Shown here one piece after another: positions 34,842 to 44,816 of a stretch of DNA of 64,000 nt. Each line of letters opens with the position of its first letter. The stretch's first letter is position 1. Source of the stretch: Lantana camara (Eukaryota > Streptophyta > Magnoliopsida > Lamiales > Verbenaceae); the NCBI GenBank assembly GCA_037501455.1, contig CM074863.1, forward strand, positions 12,024,001-12,088,000. Reading direction: 5' to 3'. The translations under genes were made by a program, and so were the position numbers. A model generated the notes under the pieces. The model worked only from the letters and a program-made list of their open reading frames with translations, did not search any database and was not told the origin of the DNA.

Positions 34842-37614
34842 TGTAGCACCCGCACGGTGGGTCACCACATCCCCCGCACCAAAGTCCGATCCACATACGA
34901 AATGGGGAGTCCGTACATGAACCAAACAGTGGCGAACGGGAGACTGACAAACTCACACCTAGGCTAGGCGGAACTTAGACCCTGAAAGCAAAACTCAAAC
35001 CAAAACGAGAATGCGGAAGCGAAACAAGCCAAGCAACAATCAAACATTCGTAAACAGTTGACGGGTTCAACTAGCATAAATACCTAATCCCGAAATATAC
35101 ATGTTAATTCATAATTAAATTCCAAATAGCATATACAAACATATCTTATACATAAGCCAAATTAAAGAAATGTGAATGCAAGACCACCTACTAGACAAAG
35201 ACACGGAACAGACTCCAAAAGACAGACACACTCCGCCTAGCACGAACTCCAAGCAAAACCTGCAAACTAAAGGTAAAAGGGGAGGGGTCAGTCTTAACTC
35301 GACTGAGTGAGGGGTTAACGCACTCACACTATATATATAAGAGCAAAGCACATATCAAACTCATAATGTTCATGAACGCGGGGACAGTTTTTGCACACTA
35401 AATCATTTCCCGTGATATACATATATATAAAGGGCTTACTTAGCAAATCAAACAAACCAATTTGTCTTACCGAACAACTTAGCAAAACCTATTAGGTCTT
35501 AACATATTCAAAACTTAACTTATCTTATAAAACTCCCTTTTTATTTAACTTAGAATCTATCCCCGTTTCATAAACCTTAACATAACATACATATCATATC
35601 ATATAGAACTCGGCGGGTACGAGCTCCGACTCCCCCAATCTCCTCATAACATATCATATCAGAATCAAAACATAAAACTTACATACATATCAAATCATAT
35701 CATATCATTCTCAACTCCGGGTGATGGAAGGGTGTATACGCCCAAACCATCCAGACAAACGAGGGGAGCGCCTTGCGGGTACTCAAACCCTCAGGATTCC
35801 TTCCCTCACCAAACCTCCTGGTGAGTTCAGGGGTGATCCTCTGCAGACAGATGGAGACTATGCACAGGCTTAACCTCGACGGCCCTATGCCGTCCCGAGG
35901 GTTCCTTACCCATAGCTCCGGGGCCCAACAAACACATATCAAATCAGAACCCGCTACAACAGAGACAGACAGACATAACTTATACATATATACGTATATA
36001 TACCACTTTCCGTTTCAATCAAACTCGGTCCTTGCCAAACTTGGCTCATGAGAAGTATACGGTCAGAAGCATAGCTTCACGTGGCAAATCATGCAAATCA
36101 TTCCAAACCAAGCATACATAGGCTCGTACATTGCTCAACATACTTGCAAATTCAAGGCTTATTCAACAAATACATATTTCACACTTATTTACATATATAT
36201 AAGGCCTATTTAATCACATGCAATCAAAACCGAGCACATTGCAATAAGGTGTAACTATATCCTAACCTCACCTGACACCGAAGAGGCCAAAGACACAACA
36301 AACGATCCACCCCGGAATCAACACGGCCAACAAAACACCACCCCGGGTGTACCTGAACAAACTGAATACAAAACAAGACTTAGACCCGAGAATGAACCAA
36401 ATAAACGCACGGCGTATGTTTATGATTGGCATGAAGTCATGGATCACGTATACACTCATAAAATACTCATTCTTTAATAATAAATTACAATTCATGCACC
36501 AAATATAGCATATAATACGAATTCATAACGAAACATACAATGCAATTAAGATATAAATCAATAAGCGGCAAAAGAAATCAATTAAAAGCATAAAAACCCA
36601 AAACCAACCTACTGGACCACGGGAAGGGCCGTTCCCAGAAACAAGGCAAAACGGGAACGGCCGTTCCCACCAGCGCTGCCCGGAACGGCCGTTCCGGCCC
36701 AAAGAACAAAACGGGAACGGCCGTTCCCATACGCGGATGGGAATGGCCGTTCCGGCCCCAAGGCCAGAACGGGAACGGCCGTTCCGGACCGTCCTGCTCA
36801 AAAAAACAGAGCAGAAGCAGCAATGGCGTCGGGAGCCAACACCACCACACACACACAGCCCCAACCAACCATAAAATCATGCAAAATTAACACAATAAAT
36901 CATATTTAACATATAGAGCATAAATTTACACTTAAGGGCTCACGAAACGAGCTTAAACACGCCAAACTCCCAACACGACACTATTCATCGTCTTCCCCAA
37001 CAAGGCACGTAGGCACAAATCCAAGGCACGAAAGAGACGATAAACTAAAGCACATAACGAAAGGGTCACGAATCTTACCTTGGGTCGTTGATCGGACGGT
37101 TGGATCTCCCAAACCCGAGCTCAAGGCTTCTTGGCCAAAAAAAATGGGAAGAATGCTTCTCTTTTCCTTTCTTGCTGCTGCTGAACGTGGAAAATGGGAG
37201 AGGAAGAAAGGCTGGCCCCTTTTTGGGGCTGGTCAGACGGGTAGGTTCAAACGGTATCCGGTCCACGCGGATCGGATTTAAAACGGTAGGGCTATCAAAT
37301 GGCTTTAGAAATAAAAAGGGTAATTCATTGAATCCGAATCATCGAAACGAACTCAACGATAGGGTCAGAATTCGAATTCGAATTCCCGAGCTCAAATAGC
37401 CACGAAGGCTCAAACGTCCTAATTACAATTAGGTCCATAAATTACAAATATTGGACAATTGAGTCCAAGTACAATTTAATTATTCTAAGGCACACGTAAT
37501 TAAAATTAATGTCACGTTGACACGTAAGCATGCTAAATCACATAATTCACAAAATACTGAAATAAACTCTCTCGTGACGCCGTACCTGGAATGCCGAAGA
37601 GACGGGGCGTCACA
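34842..37614 (-). repeat. Right (5') LTR of the TR-GAG element
   Basis: 2773 bases, near-identical partner of 28862-31638. It carries the palindrome cluster at 36621-36785 and would drive minus-strand transcription of gag. Confidence 0.93.
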
Positions 37615-37619
37615 GAAAT

Positions 37620-38263
37620 TAAGCTTCACCACTTACGTATAACAAATATCCCATAATTTTACCTAATTTTGTTCGTGTGAACCAGTAATATTTTAAATAT
37701 TTACATATTAATTTTACTCGATAGTATGTTAAAATTATTTAAATTATTGTAAGGCTAATAGCCCATAGTGTGCATTTCCACAGCTACACATATTTAAGAG
37801 AAGTTTATTGTTATTATATAATACCTAGAGCATATATAATTATAAATAGTTTTAGTCGGCCAAGAGTACCATAAGGTCCATAACTAGATAAGTACGATTG
37901 AATTCACTCCTACAATAGTAGATGTCAACTTGAAAAATATATTATATTAATTTTAGACGAAATTGAATATATAATAAAGATTAAAGTAATATCAAGAGTC
38001 CTACGACTACGTGGAAACTTAATGATCATGAGAATATTATTTCCAGCGACGTATATATACGTCGATAATCACATTTCGGGCATTTTGTAATTGTGGTGTG
38101 TATTTTTATGTGTAGTGCAAATCTAGTGTGCTTTCTAAAAGTATTACAAAAATGGTGTGTTCCGCTTTTGTGGAATGCAACTTCCATGTTCATTTTTGTC
38201 TTTTTCTTTAACTTGTGATATTTTGTATAATTTTCGATTAAGACCCAAATTTTGTGATTGTTT
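37620..38263. other. AT-rich spacer between the TR-GAG element and viral fragment A
   Basis: No gene seen. It contains an 18-base perfect palindrome, CGACGTATATATACGTCG, at 38047-38064. Viral similarity stops near 38270. Confidence 0.5.
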
Positions 38264-38548
38264 TCAATTAGGTCCATTAATTTCCCTTTTATGTATTTTT
38301 TCTATAAATTTATTGTTTATATGATTTATTATTTTTCTTTGGTCTTTTATACCTTGTATAATTGTATCTCTATTTAATATATTTTTATTTATTGTTTTTT
38401 CATAATTTTTCTTATATATTTCTTCTTTTTGTAAGGATGTTTCCAAATTTTTTCCCATTTGTTTAATTCTTTTAGCATTCATAATTTCTTTTGTTCGTTG
38501 TTTTTCTTCTGTTATAATGTCTATATCTATTTTTGGTTTATAGCTCAT
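38264..38548 (-). CDS. Small caulimovirid ORF (third after primer site)
   Basis: A Lys/Ile/Glu-rich frame of 94 residues, probably helical or coiled-coil. Its last residues (FIEKIHKREING) resemble the end of a small ORF in fragment B (LIEKIYQREING at 48437-48649), which supports a shared viral origin. Function unknown. It marks the last recognisable viral sequence on this side. Confidence 0.55.
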   Translation of the reverse strand: MSYKPKIDIDIITEEKQRTKEIMNAKRIKQMGKNLETSLQKEEIYKKNYEKTINKNILNRDTIIQGIKDQRKIINHINNKFIEKIHKREINGPN

Positions 38549-38550
38549 AA

Positions 38551-38772
38551 TTAAGCGTGTGACATTTGGTATGCTGTATCTCTTTTTCTCTTCGTATTTT
38601 TTAGATCTTCTTTTACAGTGTTTATCATTATTTCTTGAGTTCTTTGTGATACATCTTTATTCTGTCTTAAATCATGATATGCCATTTTAACAAGATATTC
38701 GTTTATAATAACTTGTTCTTCTAAGTCTCGTATATCTCGTGTTATTCTTGATTTATAATTAAATCTTTCCAT
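38551..38772 (-). CDS. Small caulimovirid ORF (second after primer site)
   Basis: A 73-residue charged frame, predicted helical, packed two bases before the next frame and four after the previous one, as in compact viral genomes. No known motif. Confidence 0.5.
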   Translation of the reverse strand: MERFNYKSRITRDIRDLEEQVIINEYLVKMAYHDLRQNKDVSQRTQEIMINTVKEDLKNTKRKRDTAYQMSHA

Positions 38773-38776
38773 TTTG

Positions 38777-38965
38777 TTAAGTATATATTAGAGATAGAAG
38801 TATCTTTTTTATGTGTTTTAATTTTAAAAAATTACAGTATTCTGTCCATGCCTTTTCAAAGTATTCGTGTTTCTCATAAATCTCAATCATTTGTTTACTT
38901 ATGAACATATCTTCTTCTGTTTGTATTAAAGATTTAGATAACCAGTATTTTAATTGTTGACTCAT
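38777..38965 (-). CDS. Small caulimovirid ORF (first after primer site)
   Basis: A 62-residue frame beginning 23 bases after the primer-binding site. Its HEYFEKAWTEYCNF stretch is loosely like HEYWAEYYQEQI in the first small ORF of fragment B (48639-48821). Function unknown. Confidence 0.5.
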   Translation of the reverse strand: MSQQLKYWLSKSLIQTEEDMFISKQMIEIYEKHEYFEKAWTEYCNFLKLKHIKKILLSLIYT

Positions 38966-38987
38966 AATGTTTTAGAATCGTATACTG

Positions 38988-38999
38988 GCTTTGATACCA
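38988..38999 (-). promoter_or_regulatory. Caulimovirid tRNA-Met primer-binding site
   Basis: The minus strand reads TGGTATCAAAGC, one base off the initiator tRNA-Met complement. It lies nine bases after the movement-protein stop. Caulimovirids use this site to start minus-strand DNA synthesis, so it defines the origin of the viral map. Confidence 0.82.
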
Positions 39000-39007
39000 G
39001 AAAGTAA

Positions 39008-39973
39008 TCAGAGTGTTTCCTTGATAGTTGAGGTTAATTTAGCCATTTGATCGGCTAACTGTGTGAATTCGTTTTCAGTTATTTCATTAGAAGATCCCTC
39101 TTCTTTAAAGTTTTTAATAGAGGCCCGTGTACCAGTTTCATTAGTTCTTTGATTTGGTGGTAGATATGTATAACATGTGATTTTACTTTTTAAAAGTTTA
39201 GGTGTTCTATTTTGAAAAACATTAGTATTAACATATTGTATAATAGGTGTCTTTGGTATATATTTTACACGAGAAACTTCTCGAAATATATCTTCCATAT
39301 ATATTTTATCTGTGTTTTTAAATTGTATACTATGATGGTTGTTTGTTAAAGCATATCCAATAGTGTATGTTATTGAAAATGGATAGTCGTTTGTTTCCAT
39401 TAAATCTTGTCTTTCAAATTTATATGCAATGTTTAAAGATTTATCCAGTTTTTCTGTTACAAGTGGTATAGCATAGTGTAAAGCTACATTAAAAAGTAGT
39501 TTAGTATAAGCAAGATTTCCTTCAATTATTCCAAGTATTTTATCTTTTATGTTCATAATTCTGTCATCACATATAGCTAGTTTTATAGGTGAGTTTATTC
39601 CTTCAGCAAATGTACTCTTAATTAGTATTTGTATTGTAGAAATATGTATATATTCTATTTCACTAGGTGTATATTTAGCTTTTTTAATTTTCTGAATTAT
39701 ATCAGCTTTGTTTATCAATGAAATAGCCTGTGTTCCTTTTGTTGTGGAAATTTCAATAGGTGTTTCACATGTAAATTTTCCATATAGTATAATGTTTTTT
39801 CTGCTCAGTTTTGTTTTTAAATCTGTTTTCATAGCTTGTCCATCAATTAAGTTTAACTCTTTTCTTCTAACTTTGTTTAATTTTTTGTTGTCTATAACAA
39901 TATCTTGAGAAAAGTATCCGTATTCTTCAGTTGTTTCAAAATTTTCAATCTGATCTATTAAACTCGTCTCCAT
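39008..39973 (-). CDS. Caulimovirid movement protein, intact frame
   Basis: A 321-residue uninterrupted frame. The central part has the 30K-superfamily movement-protein look of caulimovirids: a beta-rich core with EYIHISTIQILIKSTF, AICDDRI, GIIEGNLAYTKLLFNVALHY and YPFSITYTIGYAL, then a variable tail. Such proteins line or enlarge plasmodesmata so that virus can pass between cells. The full-length frame contrasts with the damaged neighbours. Endogenous copies are usually silent, and no inference about activity is made. ATG 39973 is the first in frame, after a non-coding stretch with the promoter-like region. Confidence 0.88.
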   Translation of the reverse strand: METSLIDQIENFETTEEYGYFSQDIVIDNKKLNKVRRKELNLIDGQAMKTDLKTKLSRKNIILYGKFTCETPIEISTTKGTQAISLINKADIIQKIKKAKYTPSEIEYIHISTIQILIKSTFAEGINSPIKLAICDDRIMNIKDKILGIIEGNLAYTKLLFNVALHYAIPLVTEKLDKSLNIAYKFERQDLMETNDYPFSITYTIGYALTNNHHSIQFKNTDKIYMEDIFREVSRVKYIPKTPIIQYVNTNVFQNRTPKLLKSKITCYTYLPPNQRTNETGTRASIKNFKEEGSSNEITENEFTQLADQMAKLTSTIKETL

Positions 39974-40511
39974 GTTTATAATTTCTAGTATACAAAAATA
40001 TTAATAACAATTTCATAATAAAGTTTGTATTGTTTACCTGTTTGTGTATTCATATCTACTGTCTTCATGCACTCCATTTTACCTGTTCATCTTTCTTCAA
40101 AGCATGTGTTTGTTTTTGGTATGAGAATTGTTTGGTTGTGTATGGTTGTTTTTTTGTGTATGGTTCTGCTATTCAGGCGTGAGGCCAACAGAAAAGAAAA
40201 GCTCAAAAGCTTAAAACTCAGAGAGTTTTTTGATCAACACATGATCTTTTTCCTTCTATTCAAGTCTGAGTATTACATACTACATTGAGGCCATTATATA
40301 GGCGCTCAACTCACTATTACAGAGACCAATAATGCAAAAAGCAAATAATACTAATGTACAAAAGTCAAAAAGATGAAGAAAAGATAATAATGGTGCTCAA
40401 CAACTGCACCTAAAAGCAGACAGAGACATAAAGTCTGCATTATTGAAGTGTGTTCGTCATTGCTTGCGTATTTCCTTGAGTGTTTAACGTCATTGCATGC
40501 GTCAGTTTACA
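39974..40511 (-). promoter_or_regulatory. Caulimovirid intergenic promoter-like region
   Basis: On the minus strand, a TATA box (CTATATAATGG, about 40291-40302) lies 210 bases after the viroplasmin gene. Two TGACG motifs stand upstream, near 40470 and 40490, at a spacing recalling the paired as-1 elements of caulimovirus full-length-RNA promoters. Position between viroplasmin and movement genes is where such promoters usually sit. Activity is inferred only. Confidence 0.6.
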
Positions 40512-41906
40512 TTACTCTTCAGTAACAGTGTCTTCCTTTATTGACTCGTTTGAATTATGGGACCCTGTTTCTTCAGCTTTGTCTTCTGGTCTATCTTGGC
40601 ACATTGCACAGCTGTGTTGATCAATTATTTCACTGTATTCACAGAAAATGAGTTTGACTTCCTTAGGAAGTGTCTTCAGGCTGTGTTCTTCAATCTTGAT
40701 AAAAGTTTTCTCAAAGTTTTCCAACGTTTTTAGTTGTAACGGTGGAATTGTGTATCTTGAAGATCCGTATATCAAATGATAATTGGATTTGTAGTTTATT
40801 TTGACATTACTGTCCTTGTTTATCTCCTGTGATGCATAAAATATTTGATTTAGTTGTTTTGCAACTATCTCATTTATGTCATCAAGTGTCTTCATTGTGT
40901 CGATGTTGGGGTATTCTCCATTTGAAACTATCAGTTTGATAATTCCATAAGAGTGTACTGATACTCCTTCTTCGTTGAAGATAGGATATGAAAGTGTAGA
41001 TTTGAAGACTATTTCTTTATCCATGTTTCCTTTTGAGACTCGTTTAGCATAGTCTTGAAGTGTTGACATTAGTTTTGGGCTAAATTTTCGAAAACAGTTT
41101 GGGTTTTTAAAGTATAGGGTGTCAAGAAATCCATGTATGAAGAATTGGTATATCAAGTCTGGGTCTGTTTGTTCAAATACAACGACTTTTGGGCCGTTTC
41201 TGTTTACTGGGTACCAAAAAAGGTTGTTTTTGTCTATCTCTGGGTTGTATTCAAAAATAGATTTCAAGAGGTTGTCGAATTTTTCTTTTGAGGGTTGTAT
41301 TTGGGCCTCTTTTTGGGCTGGTGTTTGAACACGATCCATTGGGTTTACTGTAGGTATGTTTCCAAGAACTCTCATGCGTTCTTTTAGGCTGTTTTGGGTT
41401 TGAAGAGTAACAGTAGTTTGGAGAGTATTTTTGTAGGTTTTGGTTTCTTCAAGGGCTTGTTTAGCTTCTTCGAAACTGGTATAGGATTTATGTGTTATTC
41501 CTGAGTGTCCCAGTATGTGTATACTTGCTTTGGACCAATGGTCGTAGATCCCACGGCTTGGGCCGTTGAATATTGTGTACTATTTTTTGACTTGTTTTCT
41601 TTCATCTTCATTGTCTTGTATAGCCGCTGGTAAAGAAGTATTCCCTTCGGCTGCTGTTTGTGGAAATGTTTTTGATTTTGTGAATGTTTTTTATGATGAT
41701 GGATCCACCACGCTTGCTGGTAGCTCTGATGGTGGAAGTCCTGCTGCTTGTTGGACAGCGTGTAATGCGGCAAGAAGTTCTTGACGCTGTGTCAGCTTGG
41801 ATTCTGTGAATTTTTGTATTTCCAATTGTTTAGCTCTCGTGAATTGTTGTATCTCATGATCAATTGTTTCGATGTTTTGTTTCATCAGGGCTATCGCGGC
41901 CTCCAT
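40512..41906 (-). pseudogene. Caulimovirid viroplasmin/translational transactivator, two stops
   Basis: A single frame of about 464 codons runs from ATG 41906 to the stop at 40512, with in-frame stops near 41695 (TAA) and 41583 (TAG). The N-terminal part is helical and Gln-rich. The middle has the caulimovirus viroplasmin fold (FNGPSRGIYDHW, then HILGHSGITHKS and FEEAKQAL), which resembles the N-terminal domain of RNase H1. The long C-terminal half is open. In live viruses this protein forms inclusion bodies and allows reinitiation on polycistronic RNA. Its start overlaps the end of RNase H by 16 bases. The stops mean only shorter pieces could be made from this copy. Confidence 0.82.
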
Positions 41907-42641
41907 TCTCGAGTGAGTGTGTCCGCAAGAGCGTTCTCTTCTGATTTTATGTATACGATGTGAAATTGGTATCTTCGTATTTCGAGCTGCCACCGTATCA
42001 ATCGTCCTTGATTGTAGTTGTCTCGGAGTGTATACCTGTAGAAGTTTGTTAAGTATTTTGAGTCTGTTCGAAGTTCGAATTCTCGAGGTAAAAGCTCGAG
42101 TTTCCATTTCCGAAGTATCTTTAGACACGCAAGTGTCTCTTTTTCATGAACTGTATAGTTTTTCTGGGTTTCGGTAAATGTCTCAGATATGTATTTACAG
42201 AGTTGTGTGATCTCGCGAACCTTTTTGGTTCTTGTATTCATATGACCTTCGAGGTCGTTTGTATTCATTTTTTCGGCTGGTATTGCAAGCATGCAACCAG
42301 ACCATGTATCATTTGAAGCATCTGTCTCAATGATAATAAAATCATTTTCCTTTGGATTGTATAAAACAGACAATGTTTCACAATACTGTTTTATTTTTTG
42401 TACTTGTATTGAGTCATCAATTCGCCAATTCCATTGTATTTTTTCAGAAAGTTTCTTTTGTAATTGTGTTCTTTCTTTAGCAAGGTTCTTTATGAATCCT
42501 TGATCAGAAATATAGTTTAAACATCCAAGAAATTTTTGTAATTGTTTTCGATCAGTAATTTGATCTGGAAATTCGTTTAGGAGCCGTTTGATATGTGTAT
42601 TAAGGTGTACTAAGTTACATAGATATGAACAAGGAAGGTTA
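41891..42641 (-). pseudogene. Caulimovirid RT C-terminus with RNase H, 5'-truncated
   Basis: Open from the junction at 42641 to the stop at 41891. It starts with the RT thumb region (EFPDQITDRKQLQKFLGCLN) and continues into RNase H with the metal-binding residues in view: TDAS, the E of VHEKETLA, TDSKYL, and the late D of ENALADTLTRE. The catalytic RT core is absent here and lies, in a different copy, in fragment B. The two fragments overlap by about ten residues of poorly matching sequence around this point, so they are not simply two halves of one gene. Confidence 0.82.
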
Positions 42642-42819
42642 GTTTTTTGTTTGGTATGCTATATTAGATCATTTGGGCCAAGAGAGTTTAATATCCGACC
42701 CTGTCTAAGCCCGCACTATTCACCTAAAAAGTGTTGAATCTCATATCTGAAAAGAGGTGATATTAAGTGTTGTTGGTTTTATTGAGTTTTGCACCACCAC
42801 TGTACATTTTTTCCATGCC

Positions 42820-44452
42820 AGAGAATGCCCTCGCTTCACCATTACACTGTTCAGAGATCAGGGTTTGTGAATTTGGGCCAAGTCGCTTCACCAAACACGC
42901 CGAGGAAGAGAAGAAGATCTGCCTCCTTCAATTTTACACATACAAATCGTTTTGCCACTATCCATTTCGGAGTACTAACAATTGGTCTGTAAATTGAAAT
43001 CTCTGCGCTGGGAACTCACTGGAAGCGGCGTCGAAGAATCCGACCAGGTAATATCGCGACGTCTTTGAAGGTTTTGTTTGATGGTGAGAGGTATTGGTGT
43101 TCTTTGTTATTACTCGTTGTCTTGCTTGCTGGATTAAATTTATAAGGATTCCATTTATTTTTGTCTGCTAATGTTAGTTCTGCACAACATAAAACTGACC
43201 CATAGTGTGCGTCAGAAAAATAGAGCCCGATCTGAAGTCTTGAAGGCATTCCTCCTGCAACACGAACCATTAATTTTGATGAATTGTTCTCTTTTTACCG
43301 TGTAATTCCGCTAAATTCATGATTTTGATCAAGAGCAATTAGTTATGATTATTTGCTTTCCAGAACTGTAGAAGTTTGTTTTGACATCTGAAAGAATATG
43401 GATTGGATAATCCACAATTGTATGTTCGTTTTTCTTTTGTCCCCCTTTTCTTCAAATAAACTACATAGTTTTCACATTCCCAAGAAACACCATTTCTGCT
43501 CCCACTTAGGATTTAGGGAATTTGCATTTCTAAAGTTATACAGTGACTATGTATAGTTAGAAGTTATATTTACAAGAACTTCTGGAATTTCTTTGCTTAC
43601 AGAAATTAGGGAAGATTGATGTAATCGTGTGCAATGCTGCTGCCAACCCTTCAGTCGAAGGCATCTTAGAAACTAAAGAATCGGTTCTTGACAAACTATG
43701 GGAGATCAACGTGAAAACCTCTATTCTTCTTCTTCTTCAAGTATGTCAAAAATCCACAATGAATTCTGAATCTGATTTTTATATTTATAACTTTGTCAAT
43801 TTACATGCATTTCATATGTAATATAAATTCATGAAAACAGAGAAAGAGAGAAAGCCTGCATTACGATTCATGAAAATAGATTCCAATTAGAGATAAGATT
43901 AACAAAATACATCCATTCATATGTAATATAAATTCTTTGCTAGGGAAGTTTTTGTAATTTGTCAAACCTTAGGGGAAGTGTTTGTGATGTTAGGTCAAAG
44001 CCCCACGTATATCAATGCAATTTTCCCTATATCCTTTTCTTTAACTGTTTGGGACCTGAATATTTTTTGTTTCTCAGGCGCTGGCAGCTGAGACGGCTCC
44101 GGGTACTAATGTAAACTGCGTTGCTCCTGGTTATGTTCCAACTCATTTTGCATCTTTTCTTACATCAAATGAGAGCATGGTAAGCCTTAAATGCTGCCTT
44201 ATTGTGTACTTTTTGATTTCAATTGAGTTGATAATTGTTGAATTTGATGGATGTTTTTGGTATTGTGGTTTGAAGAGGAAAATTCTCGAGGAGAAGACAC
44301 TATTGAATAGACTTGGAACTGCACAAGGTATAGGTGCTGCTGTGGCTTATTTGGCTTCCGACGATGCTGTTTATGTTACCGGAGAAACGGCTGTAGTTAC
44401 AGGAGGATGGTGTGTGTTTTTAAGTATGTCATGTCTGAAGAATGGTGGATAA
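42820..44452 (+). pseudogene. Short-chain dehydrogenase/reductase (DHRS4-like) gene fragment
   Basis: Three coding exons with intact splice borders are visible: 43603-43740 (KLGKIDVIVCNAAANPSVEG), 44078-44179 (GTNVNCVAPGYVPTHF) and 44276 to about 44410 (LGTAQGIGAAVAYLASDDA, then YVTGETAVVTGG). They give the NAA strand, the NCVAPG block and the C-terminal VTGE/VTGG block of classical SDRs. The first Rossmann exon (TGxxxGIG) and the catalytic YxxxK exon are both missing, so no active enzyme can result. A 5'-UTR-like exon with a donor (CCAGGTAATA, about 43043) lies ahead. A MITE relative occupies the intron at 43890-44025. An antisense frame of 84 codons (43016-43270) is unexplained. Confidence 0.8.
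43890..44025. repeat. Partial copy of the small MITE family in an SDR intron
   Basis: Shares 'atgtaatataaattcttt', 'ggggaagtgtttgtgatgttaggtcaaag' phrases with the right half of 8690-8961. Diverged and truncated. Confidence 0.5.
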
Positions 44453-44816
44453 CTCTTGTTCTCTGATTTTAGTTGTGATCTGTTTTTCCATGACTTGAAA
44501 GGTTGTGTATAAGTAGACGTTCAGGAACATTAAACAATACAAGTGACATTCATCTTAATCCTTGAATATGGTGTTGAATGCACCAATCTTGGCCCTTCTC
44601 CAACATAAAACAAGGGCATATTAGGAATTTCAAGCATTAATATGGTGGAGCAAATTCTTACCAAACACGAAATTAAATGTGCCAAACCAACACTTTTAGG
44701 CACCTTAAAAACTACCAAACAATAAATTAGCTCATCTTTGTTGAGCTAATTGAACTTAATAAGCCCGAACTTTACTAAGTAAAATTAGGTCTGCAATGGT
44801 ACCAAACGCTCCCTTA

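Larger units (their letters stand above)
28857..37619 (-). mobile_element. TR-GAG type LTR retrotransposon, non-autonomous, recent
   Basis: GAAAT is duplicated at 28857-28861 and 37615-37619. Inside are two direct LTRs, each starting TGTAGCACCC and ending GGCGTCACA, around a 3.2-kb interior. The element reads on the minus strand: its 5' LTR is the right one, followed by a tRNA-iMet primer-binding site, a gag gene, about 2 kb without coding capacity, and a polypurine tract. No protease, reverse transcriptase or integrase is present, so it must be mobilised by a relative. That matches the TR-GAG class of gypsy derivatives. The two LTRs differ by about three substitutions and two small indels by eye, so insertion is recent. 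Confidence 0.9.
38264..42641 (-). mobile_element. Endogenous caulimovirid (pararetrovirus), fragment A
   Basis: Reading the minus strand, the order is the end of reverse transcriptase with RNase H, viroplasmin/transactivator, a promoter-like intergenic region, movement protein, tRNA-Met primer site, then three small ORFs. This is a circularly permuted run of a caulimovirid genome, with separate small ORFs after the movement gene and the primer site there too. That layout recalls soymovirus-like viruses by general knowledge, but genus cannot be fixed. Some genes carry stops, so it is a fossil copy. Fragment B at 44814-48821 has the same orientation but a different sequence. Confidence 0.88.
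42642..44813 (+). mobile_element. Insertion carrying host SDR exons between the viral fragments
   Basis: The segment separates the two viral fragments. Near its outer edges the sequence GTTTGGTA occurs in inverted orientation (42649-42656 and 44800-44807), and TTA stands directly outside both (42639-42641 and 44814-44816). Further inside, ACCTAAAAAGTGTTG on the left resembles TGCCTAAAAGTGTTGG in reverse complement on the right. This suggests a PIF/Harbinger-like element that captured gene pieces, but the inverted repeats are short and off by one base. The alternative is a plain host-gene segment into which virus pieces inserted on both sides. Confidence 0.4.

Noticed and set aside
42639..44816. 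Fragments A and B as one viral genome split by a simple insertion
   Set aside because: The RT thumb region is present on both sides in different versions, and the duplicated small ORFs differ strongly, so a single interrupted copy does not fit.
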